Assembly (NCBI RefSeq): GCF_023715415.1 | Contig: NZ_JAMBOB010000002.1 | Span: 62,001 to 126,000, forward strand | Direction: 5' to 3' | DNA from: Neobacillus niacini | Lineage (GTDB): Bacteria > Bacillota > Bacilli > Bacillales > Cytobacillaceae | DNA length: 64,000 bases | In this document: positions 18,507-27,847 of the stretch, in pieces | Numbering within the stretch: the stretch's first letter is position 1 | Layout: each line of letters starts with the position of its first letter | The notes under the pieces: model-generated | What the model saw: only the letters and a program-made list of their open reading frames with translations | Told to the model about the DNA's origin: nothing | Databases searched by the model: none | Position numbers and translations under genes: made by a program

Positions 18507-20078
18507 ATGTACAAAGTTGTGCTAGTTGATGACGAAATCTATGTTCGAAAAGGACTTAGAAGTTTAATTGATTGGAAAGTATGTGGGTTTGAAGTAGTAG
18601 AAGAGGCTTCAAACGGTCAACAAGCCTTAACGGTCATTCGTAATCTAAAGCCTGATTTGGTAGTAGTCGATATTCGTATGCCAATTTTGGATGGTCTTGG
18701 GTTAATAAAGATAGTAGCACAAGAAGAAATTCAACCCAAATTTATTATTATTAGTGGATATAGTGATTTTAAATATGCTCAAACGGCACTTAAATATGGT
18801 GTTCATGATTTTATACTCAAACCTATCGATAAAGAGGAAATGGAGCAAACTTTAACAGTACTCTCTAAATCACTTCATAAACAGAAAACTCTTCAAGAAA
18901 AGGATAGGGAAATAAAATATAAGGAAATTATGAATCAGCTTTTATTTGGTAATGCGGATGAAAAGGAAGTTGCTGGTTATTTACCTATATTAGGAAATCC
19001 AAAGGAATTTTACTACATCATTATTGAGGTAAATGGACTAATAAATAATACATATGAGCAAAACGTTGCAATTTACAAAAAGGTTTGCGAGAAAATAGCC
19101 AAAGTAATACGTGATGTTTGTGACCTAAAGGAAAAAGTTTGGATTCAGGACTTAGAGCAGGGAAGCATGGGTGTTCTAATCACTGCTAATTACTTAAATA
19201 GGTTTCAAATGAACGTCGGTAAATTTGTGAATTGGGTAAAAGAAGAGCTTTCCAACCAACTTTTAGAAGAGGTAACATTTTATATCGGCTCTTCCGTTCC
19301 TGACCTTCGTATTTTAAAGGAATCTTATGAAACTGCTCAAAGAGGTTTACAATTCAAATACGTACAAAAAGATGGAATGATTTTTAGTAGTGAAATTACT
19401 AAAAAAGCACTCCATTATACTGAACTAGATGATTCATTCTATTACTTGGTATTGGAGAAAATGGAAGATGAGTCTTCAGGTTCTATTAGAGGTATCGTAG
19501 ATTCTATTTTTGAAGAATTTCACAAGAGAAACATGGCAAGGTCAGCGATACATTCGTCGATAAACCGAATTGTCCATTCCATTTTTAGATTTATCAAAAA
19601 ATTAGAAGGGGACCCATCACAATTAGTTTTCTTTCAAACTATGCTCAAGGTACAAGAGTTTAATGTCACATTAGTTCAATTAAAGGAACTGCTTATTGAT
19701 TTTGTATTAGAAAGTAAAGAGGAAATTACTAAATTAAGAAGGCTGTCAACAAAAAGTGAAGTTTATAAAATTAAACAATATATTGATTCACACTATCATG
19801 AGAATATAAGTTTAAAAACGATTGCTGCAAAGTTTTACATGAATCCAGTTTATTTGGGTCAATTGTTTAAGAAAACATACGGAATTTATTTTAAGGAATA
19901 TTTATTGCAAATTAGGGTCAATGAAGCGAAAAGACTACTGCGACAGTCAGATAATAGAATCTATGAAATTGCAGAGAGTGTTGGTTTTAATAACACCGAC
20001 TATTTTGTTACGATCTTTGGAAAGATTGAAAACATAACACCGTCAGAATATCGGAATCATCTTAAAAGAAAAGTGTGA
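18507..20078 (+). CDS. YesN-type response regulator (REC + AraC HTH)
   Basis: A 523-residue regulator. An N-terminal receiver domain (1-120) has the acidic pair in VDDE, the phosphoacceptor Asp in VVVDIRMP and Lys in LKPID. A long linker follows, and the C-terminal AraC-type helix-turn-helix (about 420-520) has the YIDSHYHENISL and YLGQLFKKTYG motifs. The ATG at 18507 follows AAGGGGAGGA; an ATG at 18438 is in frame but adds a non-homologous leader. It is followed within seven bases by its kinase. The pair likely senses xylo-oligosaccharides and activates the importer genes downstream. Confidence 0.92.
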   Translation: MYKVVLVDDEIYVRKGLRSLIDWKVCGFEVVEEASNGQQALTVIRNLKPDLVVVDIRMPILDGLGLIKIVAQEEIQPKFIIISGYSDFKYAQTALKYGVHDFILKPIDKEEMEQTLTVLSKSLHKQKTLQEKDREIKYKEIMNQLLFGNADEKEVAGYLPILGNPKEFYYIIIEVNGLINNTYEQNVAIYKKVCEKIAKVIRDVCDLKEKVWIQDLEQGSMGVLITANYLNRFQMNVGKFVNWVKEELSNQLLEEVTFYIGSSVPDLRILKESYETAQRGLQFKYVQKDGMIFSSEITKKALHYTELDDSFYYLVLEKMEDESSGSIRGIVDSIFEEFHKRNMARSAIHSSINRIVHSIFRFIKKLEGDPSQLVFFQTMLKVQEFNVTLVQLKELLIDFVLESKEEITKLRRLSTKSEVYKIKQYIDSHYHENISLKTIAAKFYMNPVYLGQLFKKTYGIYFKEYLLQIRVNEAKRLLRQSDNRIYEIAESVGFNNTDYFVTIFGKIENITPSEYRNHLKRKV

Positions 20079-20084
20079 TTATGA

Positions 20085-21884
20085 ATGATGCTACGAAAAA
20101 TAAGCTTTCATAATGTTAAATTAAGTAATAAGTTATTAATCATGTATTTTTTTGCTGTGTTCATTCCCATCGTTTTAACAAATATTACATTTTATTATAT
20201 GACAATTGAGAATGTGAAAAAACAGCAAATGGAAGATTCCAAGTTAGCCTTGCAGCAGATTACAAACAATTTTGGGAGGATTGTCGACGAAGCAGTTGGT
20301 ATATCTTCCTCCCTATATACCAATAGCAATATTAATTCTTTTCTAGAAAAGGACTTTAAAACGGATATTGACTATATTGATGACTATAACACTTATATCA
20401 GAACGTTTAACCAATCAAGCCCTATCAATCCCTCCATTAATTCAATACGCTTCTTTACAGAAAATCCAACGATGATTTACTCTGGAGGGGTTTATTTTAT
20501 AACAAAGGAAATAGAACAATTTGAATGGTATAAACAGGTGTCTTTGGAGGGAAATACTGGACCGATTATCGTTCATTCTCCAGCTGGTGTTAATTTAAGA
20601 ACGTTTGCCATCATCCGAAAGCTTGATTATTTTAATTTTAATAATAAGGAAAAAATAGTAAGGATTGAAATTAACCCTGCAAATATTAAACAAATTTTTG
20701 AAAATGTAACGTTCAAAGGAGATTTATTCCTTCTAAATGACGAGGGTGAAATTGAATATTCCACCAAGAAAGGACTCGATTGGTTAAATAAACCAATAAA
20801 CTATAACCAAATAAGTTATCCAGACCATACCGTTACAATCAATACAAATATAAAAGATCGTACGTATTTACATAACTGGAAGGTAGTTGGGGCTATTTCG
20901 GAAAAAACGATGCTTGAAACGGTCTATGATTCAGGACGTTTTATTATTCTCTTAGCATGTATCAATTTACTACTCCCTACAGTTATCATTATTATCATTT
21001 CACGCTCCTTCTTGATGAGACTCCACCGTGTTCTAAAGCATGTCAAAAGGATGAAAAATCAGGATTTTGAGATCATTCATGGTCAGGAATTCAAAGATGA
21101 AATTGGCCAGTTAACGATTGAATACAATCGGATGAGCCAAAAGATTAAAGACCTCATTGATGATGTGTTCGTGGCTAATATTCAAAAAAAGGACTTAGAA
21201 ATTAAACGCAACCGTGCACAACTTAGTGCACTGCAAAGCCAAATTAATCCTCACTTTTTATTTAATGCACTTGAGACAATACGAATGAGGAGTGTAATTA
21301 AACAAGAAATGGAAACAGCTAAAATCATCCACAATATGGCGAAAATCTTCCGTAATTCGCTGACATGGGGAAAAGATATGGTAACGGTACAAGCTGAGGT
21401 AAAACTTATTAATAGTTTTTTAGAAATACAGAAATACAGATTTGGAGACAAATTAGATTACAAGATTAACGTCGATGATGCAGCTTTGGATTGCTGGATA
21501 CCTAACATGTCCTTCTTGCCTTTTATTGAAAATGCAAGTATCCATGGCATTGAGCCATTAGCTGACGATGGGAAAATAATGATACATATTTCAATTATCA
21601 ACGGTTTGTTAACATGTGTTGTCATGGACAACGGAGCTGGAATGACCATTGATAAAAGGGATCAATTGTTGTCATCATTAGAACAAGAAGAAGAAATAGG
21701 TGAAAATGTAGGAATTAAAAATGTTTTCTATCGATTGAAGCTATATTACGGAAATCAATTTGAGTTCGAATTGGAGAGTAAAGAGAACGAGGGAACAAAG
21801 ATTACGATAAAAATCCCAGAAAGACTAAAGGAAAAATTCGTAAAAACGAAGGATGAAGAAAAAAAACTATACTTTATTAAGTAA
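20085..21884 (+). CDS. YesM-type sensor histidine kinase
   Basis: A 599-residue membrane kinase. TM1 is at about 15-37, an extracellular sensor region at about 40-280 and TM2 at about 285-310. A HAMP segment and the LytS-type histidine kinase region follow, with the phosphoacceptor His in LQSQINPHFLFNALE, then an HATPase domain with DNGAGM and GIKNVFYRL. It partners the YesN-type regulator just upstream. Two adjacent ATGs (20085, 20088) are possible and the ribosome site is weak, consistent with translational coupling. The ligand is not visible from sequence; context points to a xylan-derived oligosaccharide. Confidence 0.92.
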   Translation: MMLRKISFHNVKLSNKLLIMYFFAVFIPIVLTNITFYYMTIENVKKQQMEDSKLALQQITNNFGRIVDEAVGISSSLYTNSNINSFLEKDFKTDIDYIDDYNTYIRTFNQSSPINPSINSIRFFTENPTMIYSGGVYFITKEIEQFEWYKQVSLEGNTGPIIVHSPAGVNLRTFAIIRKLDYFNFNNKEKIVRIEINPANIKQIFENVTFKGDLFLLNDEGEIEYSTKKGLDWLNKPINYNQISYPDHTVTINTNIKDRTYLHNWKVVGAISEKTMLETVYDSGRFIILLACINLLLPTVIIIIISRSFLMRLHRVLKHVKRMKNQDFEIIHGQEFKDEIGQLTIEYNRMSQKIKDLIDDVFVANIQKKDLEIKRNRAQLSALQSQINPHFLFNALETIRMRSVIKQEMETAKIIHNMAKIFRNSLTWGKDMVTVQAEVKLINSFLEIQKYRFGDKLDYKINVDDAALDCWIPNMSFLPFIENASIHGIEPLADDGKIMIHISIINGLLTCVVMDNGAGMTIDKRDQLLSSLEQEEEIGENVGIKNVFYRLKLYYGNQFEFELESKENEGTKITIKIPERLKEKFVKTKDEEKKLYFIK

Positions 21885-21925
21885 TAACTATACTTTTTAA
21901 ATGGTTCATGAAAACCCTTACATCG

Positions 21926-21944
21926 TATAATGAAGGTGCTTTCA
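21926..21944 (+). promoter_or_regulatory. Promoter -10 and cre-like palindrome before the binding protein gene
   Basis: A perfect TATAAT (21926-21931) has no good -35 box, as in activator-dependent promoters. It is overlapped by TGAAGGTGCTTTCA (21931-21944), a near-palindrome with two mismatches to the cre consensus. Confidence 0.35.
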
Positions 21945-21966
21945 AACACATTAAGGGGGTTTCAAA

Positions 21967-23622
21967 ATGATTAAAAAGTCCTTATCTGTTCTTTTGATGG
22001 TTATGATGCTTATCACCATCGTCGGCTGTACAAAAGACGATAGTACAAGCGGGAAATCATCGGACGGTGATTCCAAAGACAAGGTAACATTTACGTATTT
22101 TAATGCTGCTTCCCCAGGAAAAGACTTAAACACAAATGAAACAAAGATTGGGAAAATTTTTGAAGACCAAACAGGTGTGAATTTTAAAACTGAGTATTTA
22201 GTTGGTGACATCAATACAAAGATTGGAACGATGATTGCTAGTGGGAAGTATCCTGATGTTCTAGTTCCAGATATCGCAATTGATAAAATATTAGATGCTG
22301 GAGCATTTATTGACCTTACTGAATTGATTGAGGAACATGCTCCAAATATTAAAAAGTTATACGGACCACATTGGGAGCAAATGAAAGATAAGGACGGCAA
22401 AATTAACTTTATACCATTTGCTGCAAAGCAAGGATTTATTAAAGACCCTAATATTACACAAGGTGCATTCTGGATTCAGCGTGGCGTATTAAAGGAAGCT
22501 GGTTATCCTAAGATTAAGACACTTGATGAGTATTTAGCATTAATTGAAGACTATCAGAAAAAACATCCGGAAATGAATGGAGCTTCTACCATTGGATTTA
22601 CAGCTTTAACCTATGATTGGCGCTTCTTCGCACTTTCAAACGTTCCGAACCATCTTGCAGGCTACCCTAATGATGGTGAAGTTATTGTAGATATGAAGAC
22701 ACACAAAACGGACGTTTATGCAGATAACGATGTTACAAAACGTTATTTTAAAGAGTTAAACGAACTAAATAGTAAAGGTCTTTTTGATAAAGAAGCATTT
22801 GTAGCGAACTATGATGAATATCTTGCTAAAATAGCTTCTGGCCGCGTTTTAGGATTCTTTGACTACGGCTGGCAGGTTCAACAATCATTGGATAATCTGA
22901 AGGTCGCTGGAAATGATGATTTACGATATATGCCGCTTCCAATCACATTTGATGGACAAAAAGATCAATATATCGATCCGCCTGCTTTCATTAATAACCG
23001 TGGAGTTGGTATCACAGTAAGCGCTAAAGATCCCGTCCGCATTATTAAGTATTTTGACAATATGGTTAAAGAGGAAAATCAAAAGTTAATGTTCTGGGGA
23101 ATTAAAGACGAAACCTATAGCGTGGATGACAAAGGAAAATTCTATCAAACTGAGGAGCAGTTTGCGAAAACTAGTGATGAAAAGTACCGTGATGAATCTG
23201 GTTTAAACACTTTTGAGTATTACTGGCCAATGGGTGACATGCTTTATAGTGATGGAAATGCTTGGGTTCCAGGTAAACAGCCGGAAGTTGCTCAAGTATC
23301 TTACACTGATGGTGATAAGGCTATTCTAAAGGCATACGATGCTGAAGTATTCTCCGATTTATTTGCAGATCCAGATGATCGTCCATGGTATCCAACATGG
23401 AGTGCTGTTATTGAACAGGGCTCTGATGCTCAAATCTTTGGACAAAGAAAGACAGACTTAACAAAAGAATTCTTCCCTAAATTAGTTCTAGCTAAGCCAG
23501 GTGACTTTGACAAGGTTTGGGACCAGTATATCGAAGAATTTAACAAACTTGATGCAAAGGCTTTAGAAGATTTAATGGATAAAGTAGTGAAAGACCGCAT
23601 TAAGGCTGCTGAAGCAAAATAA
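21967..23622 (+). CDS. Oligosaccharide ABC transporter substrate-binding lipoprotein
   Basis: A 551-residue extracellular solute-binding protein of the large LplA/YtcQ/YesO type. The lipobox LITIVGC sets the lipid-anchored Cys at residue 22, followed by a short Ser/Lys/Asp-rich tether. It would deliver oligosaccharides to the LplB/LplC-type permeases encoded at 23801 and 24790. No ATPase gene is present, as usual for this type, which shares a multipurpose MsmX-like ATPase encoded elsewhere. A hairpin terminator after the gene probably sets binding protein above permease levels. The substrate, likely xylo-oligosaccharides, is inferred from the GH8 and GH10 neighbours. Confidence 0.9.
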   Translation: MIKKSLSVLLMVMMLITIVGCTKDDSTSGKSSDGDSKDKVTFTYFNAASPGKDLNTNETKIGKIFEDQTGVNFKTEYLVGDINTKIGTMIASGKYPDVLVPDIAIDKILDAGAFIDLTELIEEHAPNIKKLYGPHWEQMKDKDGKINFIPFAAKQGFIKDPNITQGAFWIQRGVLKEAGYPKIKTLDEYLALIEDYQKKHPEMNGASTIGFTALTYDWRFFALSNVPNHLAGYPNDGEVIVDMKTHKTDVYADNDVTKRYFKELNELNSKGLFDKEAFVANYDEYLAKIASGRVLGFFDYGWQVQQSLDNLKVAGNDDLRYMPLPITFDGQKDQYIDPPAFINNRGVGITVSAKDPVRIIKYFDNMVKEENQKLMFWGIKDETYSVDDKGKFYQTEEQFAKTSDEKYRDESGLNTFEYYWPMGDMLYSDGNAWVPGKQPEVAQVSYTDGDKAILKAYDAEVFSDLFADPDDRPWYPTWSAVIEQGSDAQIFGQRKTDLTKEFFPKLVLAKPGDFDKVWDQYIEEFNKLDAKALEDLMDKVVKDRIKAAEAK

Positions 23623-23643
23623 TAGTTTAATAGTATAAACAAT

Positions 23644-23682
23644 AGAAGGCCGATATCGCCCAATTGGCCATATCGGTCTTCT
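23644..23682 (+). terminator. Hairpin after the binding protein gene
   Basis: AGAAGGCCGATAT and ATATCGGTCTTCT pair over 13 positions (one G-U) around a 13-base loop. The T run is weak, so some read-through into the permease genes is likely. Confidence 0.65.
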
Positions 23683-23713
23683 GCTATTAATAGGTTTGCG
23701 TGCATACTGAAGT

Positions 23714-23762
23714 CATAAGCCACTCCCTTTAAAAGGGTTCACGAATAAGAGAGTAGCTTATG
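23714..23762 (+). promoter_or_regulatory. Long inverted repeat before the permease genes
   Basis: CATAAGCCACTC and GAGTAGCTTATG pair at 11 of 12 positions. They enclose a small CCCTTT/AAAGGG hairpin and an unpaired stretch. Its role may be mRNA processing or an operator; not known. Confidence 0.35.
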
Positions 23763-23800
23763 ATTTTAGTATATATAGTTTAGAAAAAGGAGGGGCAAGT

Positions 23801-24778
23801 ATGGAAATCGGAACTAGAGCGTCAGAGGAAGCAATAAATCCTTCAGTATCTGTTTCTAAGAAGAGGAATAAAACATTCTTCACGAAGTTGAAGTCACAAA
23901 AGGTACTTTTAGCCATGAGCCTTCCGTTCCTAATCTGGTTATTTATCTTTAAATATATTCCACTATGGGGTTGGTCGATTGCCTTTCAGGATTTCAAACC
24001 AGCTAGAAGCATAATGGATCAAGAATGGATTGGAATGGAGCATTTTAAGTTTCTATTCACTGACGAGAACTTTTGGCGTGTCCTTAGAAATACAATCGGT
24101 ATGAGCTCTATTAACCTAGTATTGGGTTTTGTTACAGCTATTGGTCTCGCCCTTCTTATTAATGAAATTAGGCATTTAAGATTTAAAAAGTCGATACAAA
24201 CGATTAGTTATATGCCTCATTTTATTTCGTGGGTCGTTGCTGCGAGTATTGTCTCTTATAGCCTCTCACTTGAGAACGGGATTATCAATATTGTTTTAGT
24301 GAATTTGGGAATTGTAGATGAACCAATACTATGGCTGGGAAAAGAAAAATGGTTCTGGGTAATTAACGGTTTAGCGGAGGTTTGGAAGAATGTGGGCTGG
24401 AATACGATTATTTATCTAGCTGCCATCACGATGATTGACCCTGAGCAATATGAAGCTGCAGATATTGACGGAGCATCAAGACTGCAAAGGATAAGGCATA
24501 TCACACTTCCATCGTTGAAACCTACGATCATTATTTTAATTATTATGAATCTAGGTTATGTATTAGAATCTGGCTTTGAAGCGCAGTACTTATTAGGAAA
24601 TCCAATGAACCTATCCTACTCTGAAAACCTTGATATCTATGTATTAAAGTACGGTATGGCAATGGGGAACTTCTCGATTGCTACCGCTGCTGGGATTTTT
24701 AAAACAGTTGTGAGTTTCATCTTCTTATTTTCAGCTAACCATATTGCCAAAAAGTTTGATCAGCCGAGGCTTTTCTAG
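23801..24778 (+). CDS. ABC transporter permease (LplB/YteP type)
   Basis: A 325-residue inner-membrane permease with six predicted helices starting near residue 38 after a charged N-terminus. The EAA loop is visible as QYEAADIDGASRLQRIRHI, which contacts the ATPase. It pairs with the LplC-type permease that starts 11 bases downstream. AAAGGAGGGG precedes the ATG. Family members import complex oligosaccharides; with the GH8 and GH10 genes nearby, xylo-oligosaccharides are the likely substrate. Confidence 0.9.
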   Translation: MEIGTRASEEAINPSVSVSKKRNKTFFTKLKSQKVLLAMSLPFLIWLFIFKYIPLWGWSIAFQDFKPARSIMDQEWIGMEHFKFLFTDENFWRVLRNTIGMSSINLVLGFVTAIGLALLINEIRHLRFKKSIQTISYMPHFISWVVAASIVSYSLSLENGIINIVLVNLGIVDEPILWLGKEKWFWVINGLAEVWKNVGWNTIIYLAAITMIDPEQYEAADIDGASRLQRIRHITLPSLKPTIIILIIMNLGYVLESGFEAQYLLGNPMNLSYSENLDIYVLKYGMAMGNFSIATAAGIFKTVVSFIFLFSANHIAKKFDQPRLF

Positions 24779-24789
24779 GGGGGGATATT

Positions 24790-25719
24790 ATGCTAAAGAA
24801 ACCATTATTCAAAGCAACTCGACATCATTCTGGTGTGGGAGATTATCTTTTTGATATTTTTAACTATTCTTTTTTAACTTTTCTATGTGTGGTCATGTTA
24901 TATCCATTTCTCAATCAGTTAGCTGTATCATTAAATGAAGCAAGTGACTCCTTAAAGGGCGGTATTTACCTTTGGCCAAGAGAATTTACCTGGGCAAATT
25001 ATAAACATGTTTTTGGTGAAGCGAGTATCGTAAATTCTTTCTTTATTTCAGTTTTAAGAACAATCATTGGTACACTAACATCTGTGTTGGGTACTGCAAT
25101 GGTTGCTTACACCATTAGCAGGAAGGAGTTCGTATTAAAAAAGTTTGTAACCATAGCCTTTGTATTAACCATGTATTTCAATGGAGGACTTATACCGAAT
25201 TACTTACTAATCAGGGAGTTAAATCTATTAGATAGTTTTTGGGTTTATATTATTCCTGGAATTATCGGAGTTTTTAACTTAATCGTTATTCGTTCCTTTA
25301 TTGAAGGAATCCCAGATAGTTTGTTTGAATCTGCGAAAATAGACGGGGCAGGCGATTTTACTATATTTCTTAAAATTGTTCTTCCATTGTCACTGCCAGT
25401 ATTAGCGACAGTATCACTATTTGTAGCGGTTTACCAATGGAATTCCTGGTTTGATGTGTTCTTGTACAATTCTTCTAGTGCAAACTTAAGTACACTGCAA
25501 TACGAGTTAATGAAGATATTACAGAATTCAAATGCATCTATGTCTGGAAAAACAGCTGCGGATGCTTTTGCAAATGCGAATGCTAGTGCAAATATGGTTT
25601 CACCTACTTCCATCAGGGCAACGATGACCATTGTGGCAAGTTTGCCAATTATTATGGTTTATCCATTCCTGCAAAAATATTTTGTAAAAGGTTTAACCCT
25701 GGGCGGAGTAAAAGGCTGA
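24790..25719 (+). CDS. ABC transporter permease (LplC/YtcP type)
   Basis: A 309-residue permease with about six helices. The EAA motif is visible as SLFESAKIDGAGDFTIFLKI. The C-terminus YFVKGLTLGGVKG is characteristic of the sugar permease family. It forms the heterodimeric channel with the preceding permease. TAGGGGGGG is the ribosome site. Confidence 0.9.
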   Translation: MLKKPLFKATRHHSGVGDYLFDIFNYSFLTFLCVVMLYPFLNQLAVSLNEASDSLKGGIYLWPREFTWANYKHVFGEASIVNSFFISVLRTIIGTLTSVLGTAMVAYTISRKEFVLKKFVTIAFVLTMYFNGGLIPNYLLIRELNLLDSFWVYIIPGIIGVFNLIVIRSFIEGIPDSLFESAKIDGAGDFTIFLKIVLPLSLPVLATVSLFVAVYQWNSWFDVFLYNSSSANLSTLQYELMKILQNSNASMSGKTAADAFANANASANMVSPTSIRATMTIVASLPIIMVYPFLQKYFVKGLTLGGVKG

Positions 25720-25751
25720 TCAAAAATCGATTTTTTGGAGGGAACACTAAA

Positions 25752-26210
25752 ATGTTTGAAGAAAATGCTCTAGGAACAAATGTGATTGCTCAAATTGGTA
25801 TTCTTGTGAATGATATTGAAAAAACCAGCCAGGCTTATGCTGATTTCTTTGGTATAGATAAACCAGAATGGAGTCTAACTGACAAATTGGAAAAGGCACA
25901 AACTGAGTTTGAAGGTGATCCAACAGAAGCACGAGCAAAACTAGCATTCTTTGATATGGGCTCCCTTCAATTAGAATTAATTGAACCAGATCATTCCCCT
26001 AGTACATGGAGGAAGCATCTTGATGAGCATGGTGAAGGGCCTCACCATATCGCTTTTTTCATAAAAGGGATGAAGGAGAAAATTGCACTTATGGAAGGTA
26101 ATCAAATGCCATTGCTGCAAAAGGGTGAGTACACCGGTGGAAGATACGCTTACATGGACACATTCAAAGACCTAAAAATAATACTAGAATTATTGGAAAA
26201 CGATAGATAA
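25752..26210 (+). CDS. VOC-family (glyoxalase-like) protein
   Basis: A 152-residue protein of the vicinal oxygen chelate superfamily. Two beta-alpha-beta-beta-beta halves are suggested by AQIGILVNDIEKTSQAYADFFG at the start and GPHHIAFFI in the second half. Probable metal ligands are the early Gln, the Glu in LQLELIEP, the His in GPHHIAF and the Glu near the end in LKIILELLE. The arrangement recalls methylmalonyl-CoA epimerase or glyoxalase. It is 32 bases after the importer operon and followed by SDR and ThuA genes, so a role in sugar derivative metabolism is likely. The reaction is not known. Confidence 0.75.
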   Translation: MFEENALGTNVIAQIGILVNDIEKTSQAYADFFGIDKPEWSLTDKLEKAQTEFEGDPTEARAKLAFFDMGSLQLELIEPDHSPSTWRKHLDEHGEGPHHIAFFIKGMKEKIALMEGNQMPLLQKGEYTGGRYAYMDTFKDLKIILELLENDR

Positions 26211-26264
26211 AAGGACATTTAAAATTGTTCAGATTATTACTTTATATAAAGGTGGAACAAAAGG

Positions 26265-26960
26265 ATGCGGATTTTGATAACGGGAGCTAATAGAGGTTTA
26301 GGGCTAGCTTTATCGCAAGTCGGGGCAGAAAGAGGCCATCAAATTCTTGCTGGAGTACGAGATCTCCATAATGGCAAAGAAAGTTTAACACAATTAGAAT
26401 TAAATAAATCAATTACACTTCTGCCCCTAAATGTAATAAATGAAGAATCAGTATCTTTGGCCGCTAAATCAGTTAAAGAAAACTTTGGAAGTATTGATGC
26501 TATCATTAATAACGCAGGGGTATTGTTAGAACGAGATAAGCAGATTGAGGAATTGGATCTTGACCAAGTGAAAGTAACATTCGAAGTGAATTTCTTTGGA
26601 CCAATTCGAGTGGTAAAGCATTTCCTGCCTCTTTTAATGATGGGGGACCGTTCATCCATTATCAATATTTCCTCTGAAGCAGGAAGTATAACAAATGCTT
26701 ATGGCGGTGATTACGCATATGCCAGTTCAAAAACAGCATTGAACATGTTTACACAGCAATTAAGTCAATATGTAAGTGGCAGTAATATGAATGTTTACTC
26801 CATTCATCCAGGGTGGATCAAGACTGATATGGGCGGCGACCGTGCACCAGGAGACCCAATTGAGACTGCAAAAGGAATATTCGATATTATAGAGAGAAAA
26901 CGAGTGATTGACAGTAAGAATGTTTTTATCTCCCATGATGGATATCCCATGCCGTTATAA
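26265..26960 (+). CDS. Short-chain dehydrogenase/reductase
   Basis: A 231-residue Rossmann enzyme of the SDR family. The NAD(P)-binding motif is ITGANRGLGLAL, the structural NNAG motif appears as IINNAGVL, the catalytic Ser lies in IINISSEAGS and the Y-x-x-x-K pair in YAYASSKTAL. All catalytic residues are present. It lies between the VOC and ThuA genes with the same orientation and short gaps, and probably oxidises or reduces a sugar-derived compound. Substrate unknown. Confidence 0.85.
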   Translation: MRILITGANRGLGLALSQVGAERGHQILAGVRDLHNGKESLTQLELNKSITLLPLNVINEESVSLAAKSVKENFGSIDAIINNAGVLLERDKQIEELDLDQVKVTFEVNFFGPIRVVKHFLPLLMMGDRSSIINISSEAGSITNAYGGDYAYASSKTALNMFTQQLSQYVSGSNMNVYSIHPGWIKTDMGGDRAPGDPIETAKGIFDIIERKRVIDSKNVFISHDGYPMPL

Positions 26961-26984
26961 AAAGAAAAAAGTGTGGTGAAGGAA

Positions 26985-27632
26985 ATGATTCGATTGGCAG
27001 CAGTGCTAGGCGATTATTATCATTCGAGTGAATGGGCGAAACAATCACTTGAAACTGCTCTCAGCTTTGGTAAGGAAGACCTGCAAATTGACTATTGCAC
27101 ATCTGAGCAATTACCAGAAATACTTGAGAAGCAGCCGGATGTGGTAATTCATTTTAAAGAAAATAGAGTCAACCCTGCGAACGAAATCGTAGAGACATGG
27201 TTGACACAAGAAGTCACATCTAAGATTACCAATTATGTTGAAAATGGAGGAAGCTGGCTTGCATGGCATTCTGGTTTAGCCTCCTTCCCTGTTGAGGGTG
27301 CTTATATAAAAATGTTAAAAGGATATTTTTTATATCATCCACAAAAGCATCACCTTGTTCATTACAAAGCTATTGGAGGTAACTCCGTTCTCCCTAGCAC
27401 CACTTCATTTGAAATAGTAGATGAGCATTATTTTGTTCATTGTGATAGTGAGAATACGAATGTATTTCTATTTTCTGAATCTATTGATGGACAATCACCA
27501 GCTGGATGGTGCCACAGTTTTGGCGCTGGTAAGGTATGTTGTTTAACACCTGCACATAATAAAGAAGGATTGTTGAATGAGGGATTTTTGGAAACCTTAA
27601 GAAAATGTGTGAATTGGCTGATTTTAAGATAG
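26985..27632 (+). CDS. ThuA-like protein
   Basis: A protein of about 215 residues similar to the ThuA (trehalose utilisation) class I glutamine amidotransferase-like fold. Supporting text is IRLAAVLGDYYHSSEWAKQSL at the start, YVENGGSWLAWHSGLASFP in the middle and GAGKVCCLTPAHNKEG near the end. In ThuA proteins the G-x-x-x-x-x-H-S segment sits at the nucleophile elbow. The ATG at 26985 is preferred because GGTGA lies five bases before it; GTG codons at 26973 and 26976 are alternatives. It ends the accessory cluster at a strong terminator. Function in sugar or sugar-acid metabolism is inferred. Confidence 0.7.
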   Translation: MIRLAAVLGDYYHSSEWAKQSLETALSFGKEDLQIDYCTSEQLPEILEKQPDVVIHFKENRVNPANEIVETWLTQEVTSKITNYVENGGSWLAWHSGLASFPVEGAYIKMLKGYFLYHPQKHHLVHYKAIGGNSVLPSTTSFEIVDEHYFVHCDSENTNVFLFSESIDGQSPAGWCHSFGAGKVCCLTPAHNKEGLLNEGFLETLRKCVNWLILR

Positions 27633-27669
27633 AAAAAAATAAGAAACAATTTTAAAGGAAGCTTATTTT

Positions 27670-27716
27670 AGCTTGTAGACAAAATCTAGGTCCTAGATTA
27701 GTCTACAAGCTTTTTT
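27670..27716 (+). terminator. Strong terminator closing the xylan island
   Basis: AGCTTGTAGAC and GTCTACAAGCT form an 11-bp stem, with a second inner stem AATCTAG/CTAGATT, followed by TTTTTT. Confidence 0.9.
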
Positions 27717-27735
27717 AATGGGACTTCCCTTTCGT

Positions 27736-27753
27736 GAACAAAATGAACAAAAT
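27736..27753 (+). promoter_or_regulatory. Tandem 9-bp direct repeat, candidate response-regulator site before tctC
   Basis: GAACAAAAT occurs twice without a gap (27736-27744, 27745-27753). The same element, with one base changed, lies before the citM-type gene at 35707-35724. In both places its end is 95 bases before the start codon. It probably binds one or both of the CitT/DctR-type regulators encoded between the two loci. Confidence 0.6.
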
Positions 27754-27820
27754 GGTTATTAAGTTTTTAATGCTGTTTAAATGCATAATCTACTAAATAT
27801 TCAAAAGTTTTGTAAAATTA

Positions 27821-27834
27821 AGAAAACGTTTACA
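27821..27834 (+). promoter_or_regulatory. cre site before tctC
   Basis: AGAAAACGTTTACA differs from the CcpA consensus TGNNANCGNTNNCA only at its first base. It starts three bases after a TAAAAT -10 box (27813-27818), fitting repression by preferred carbon sources. Confidence 0.6.
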
Positions 27835-27847
27835 AGGGGGAATTGAA

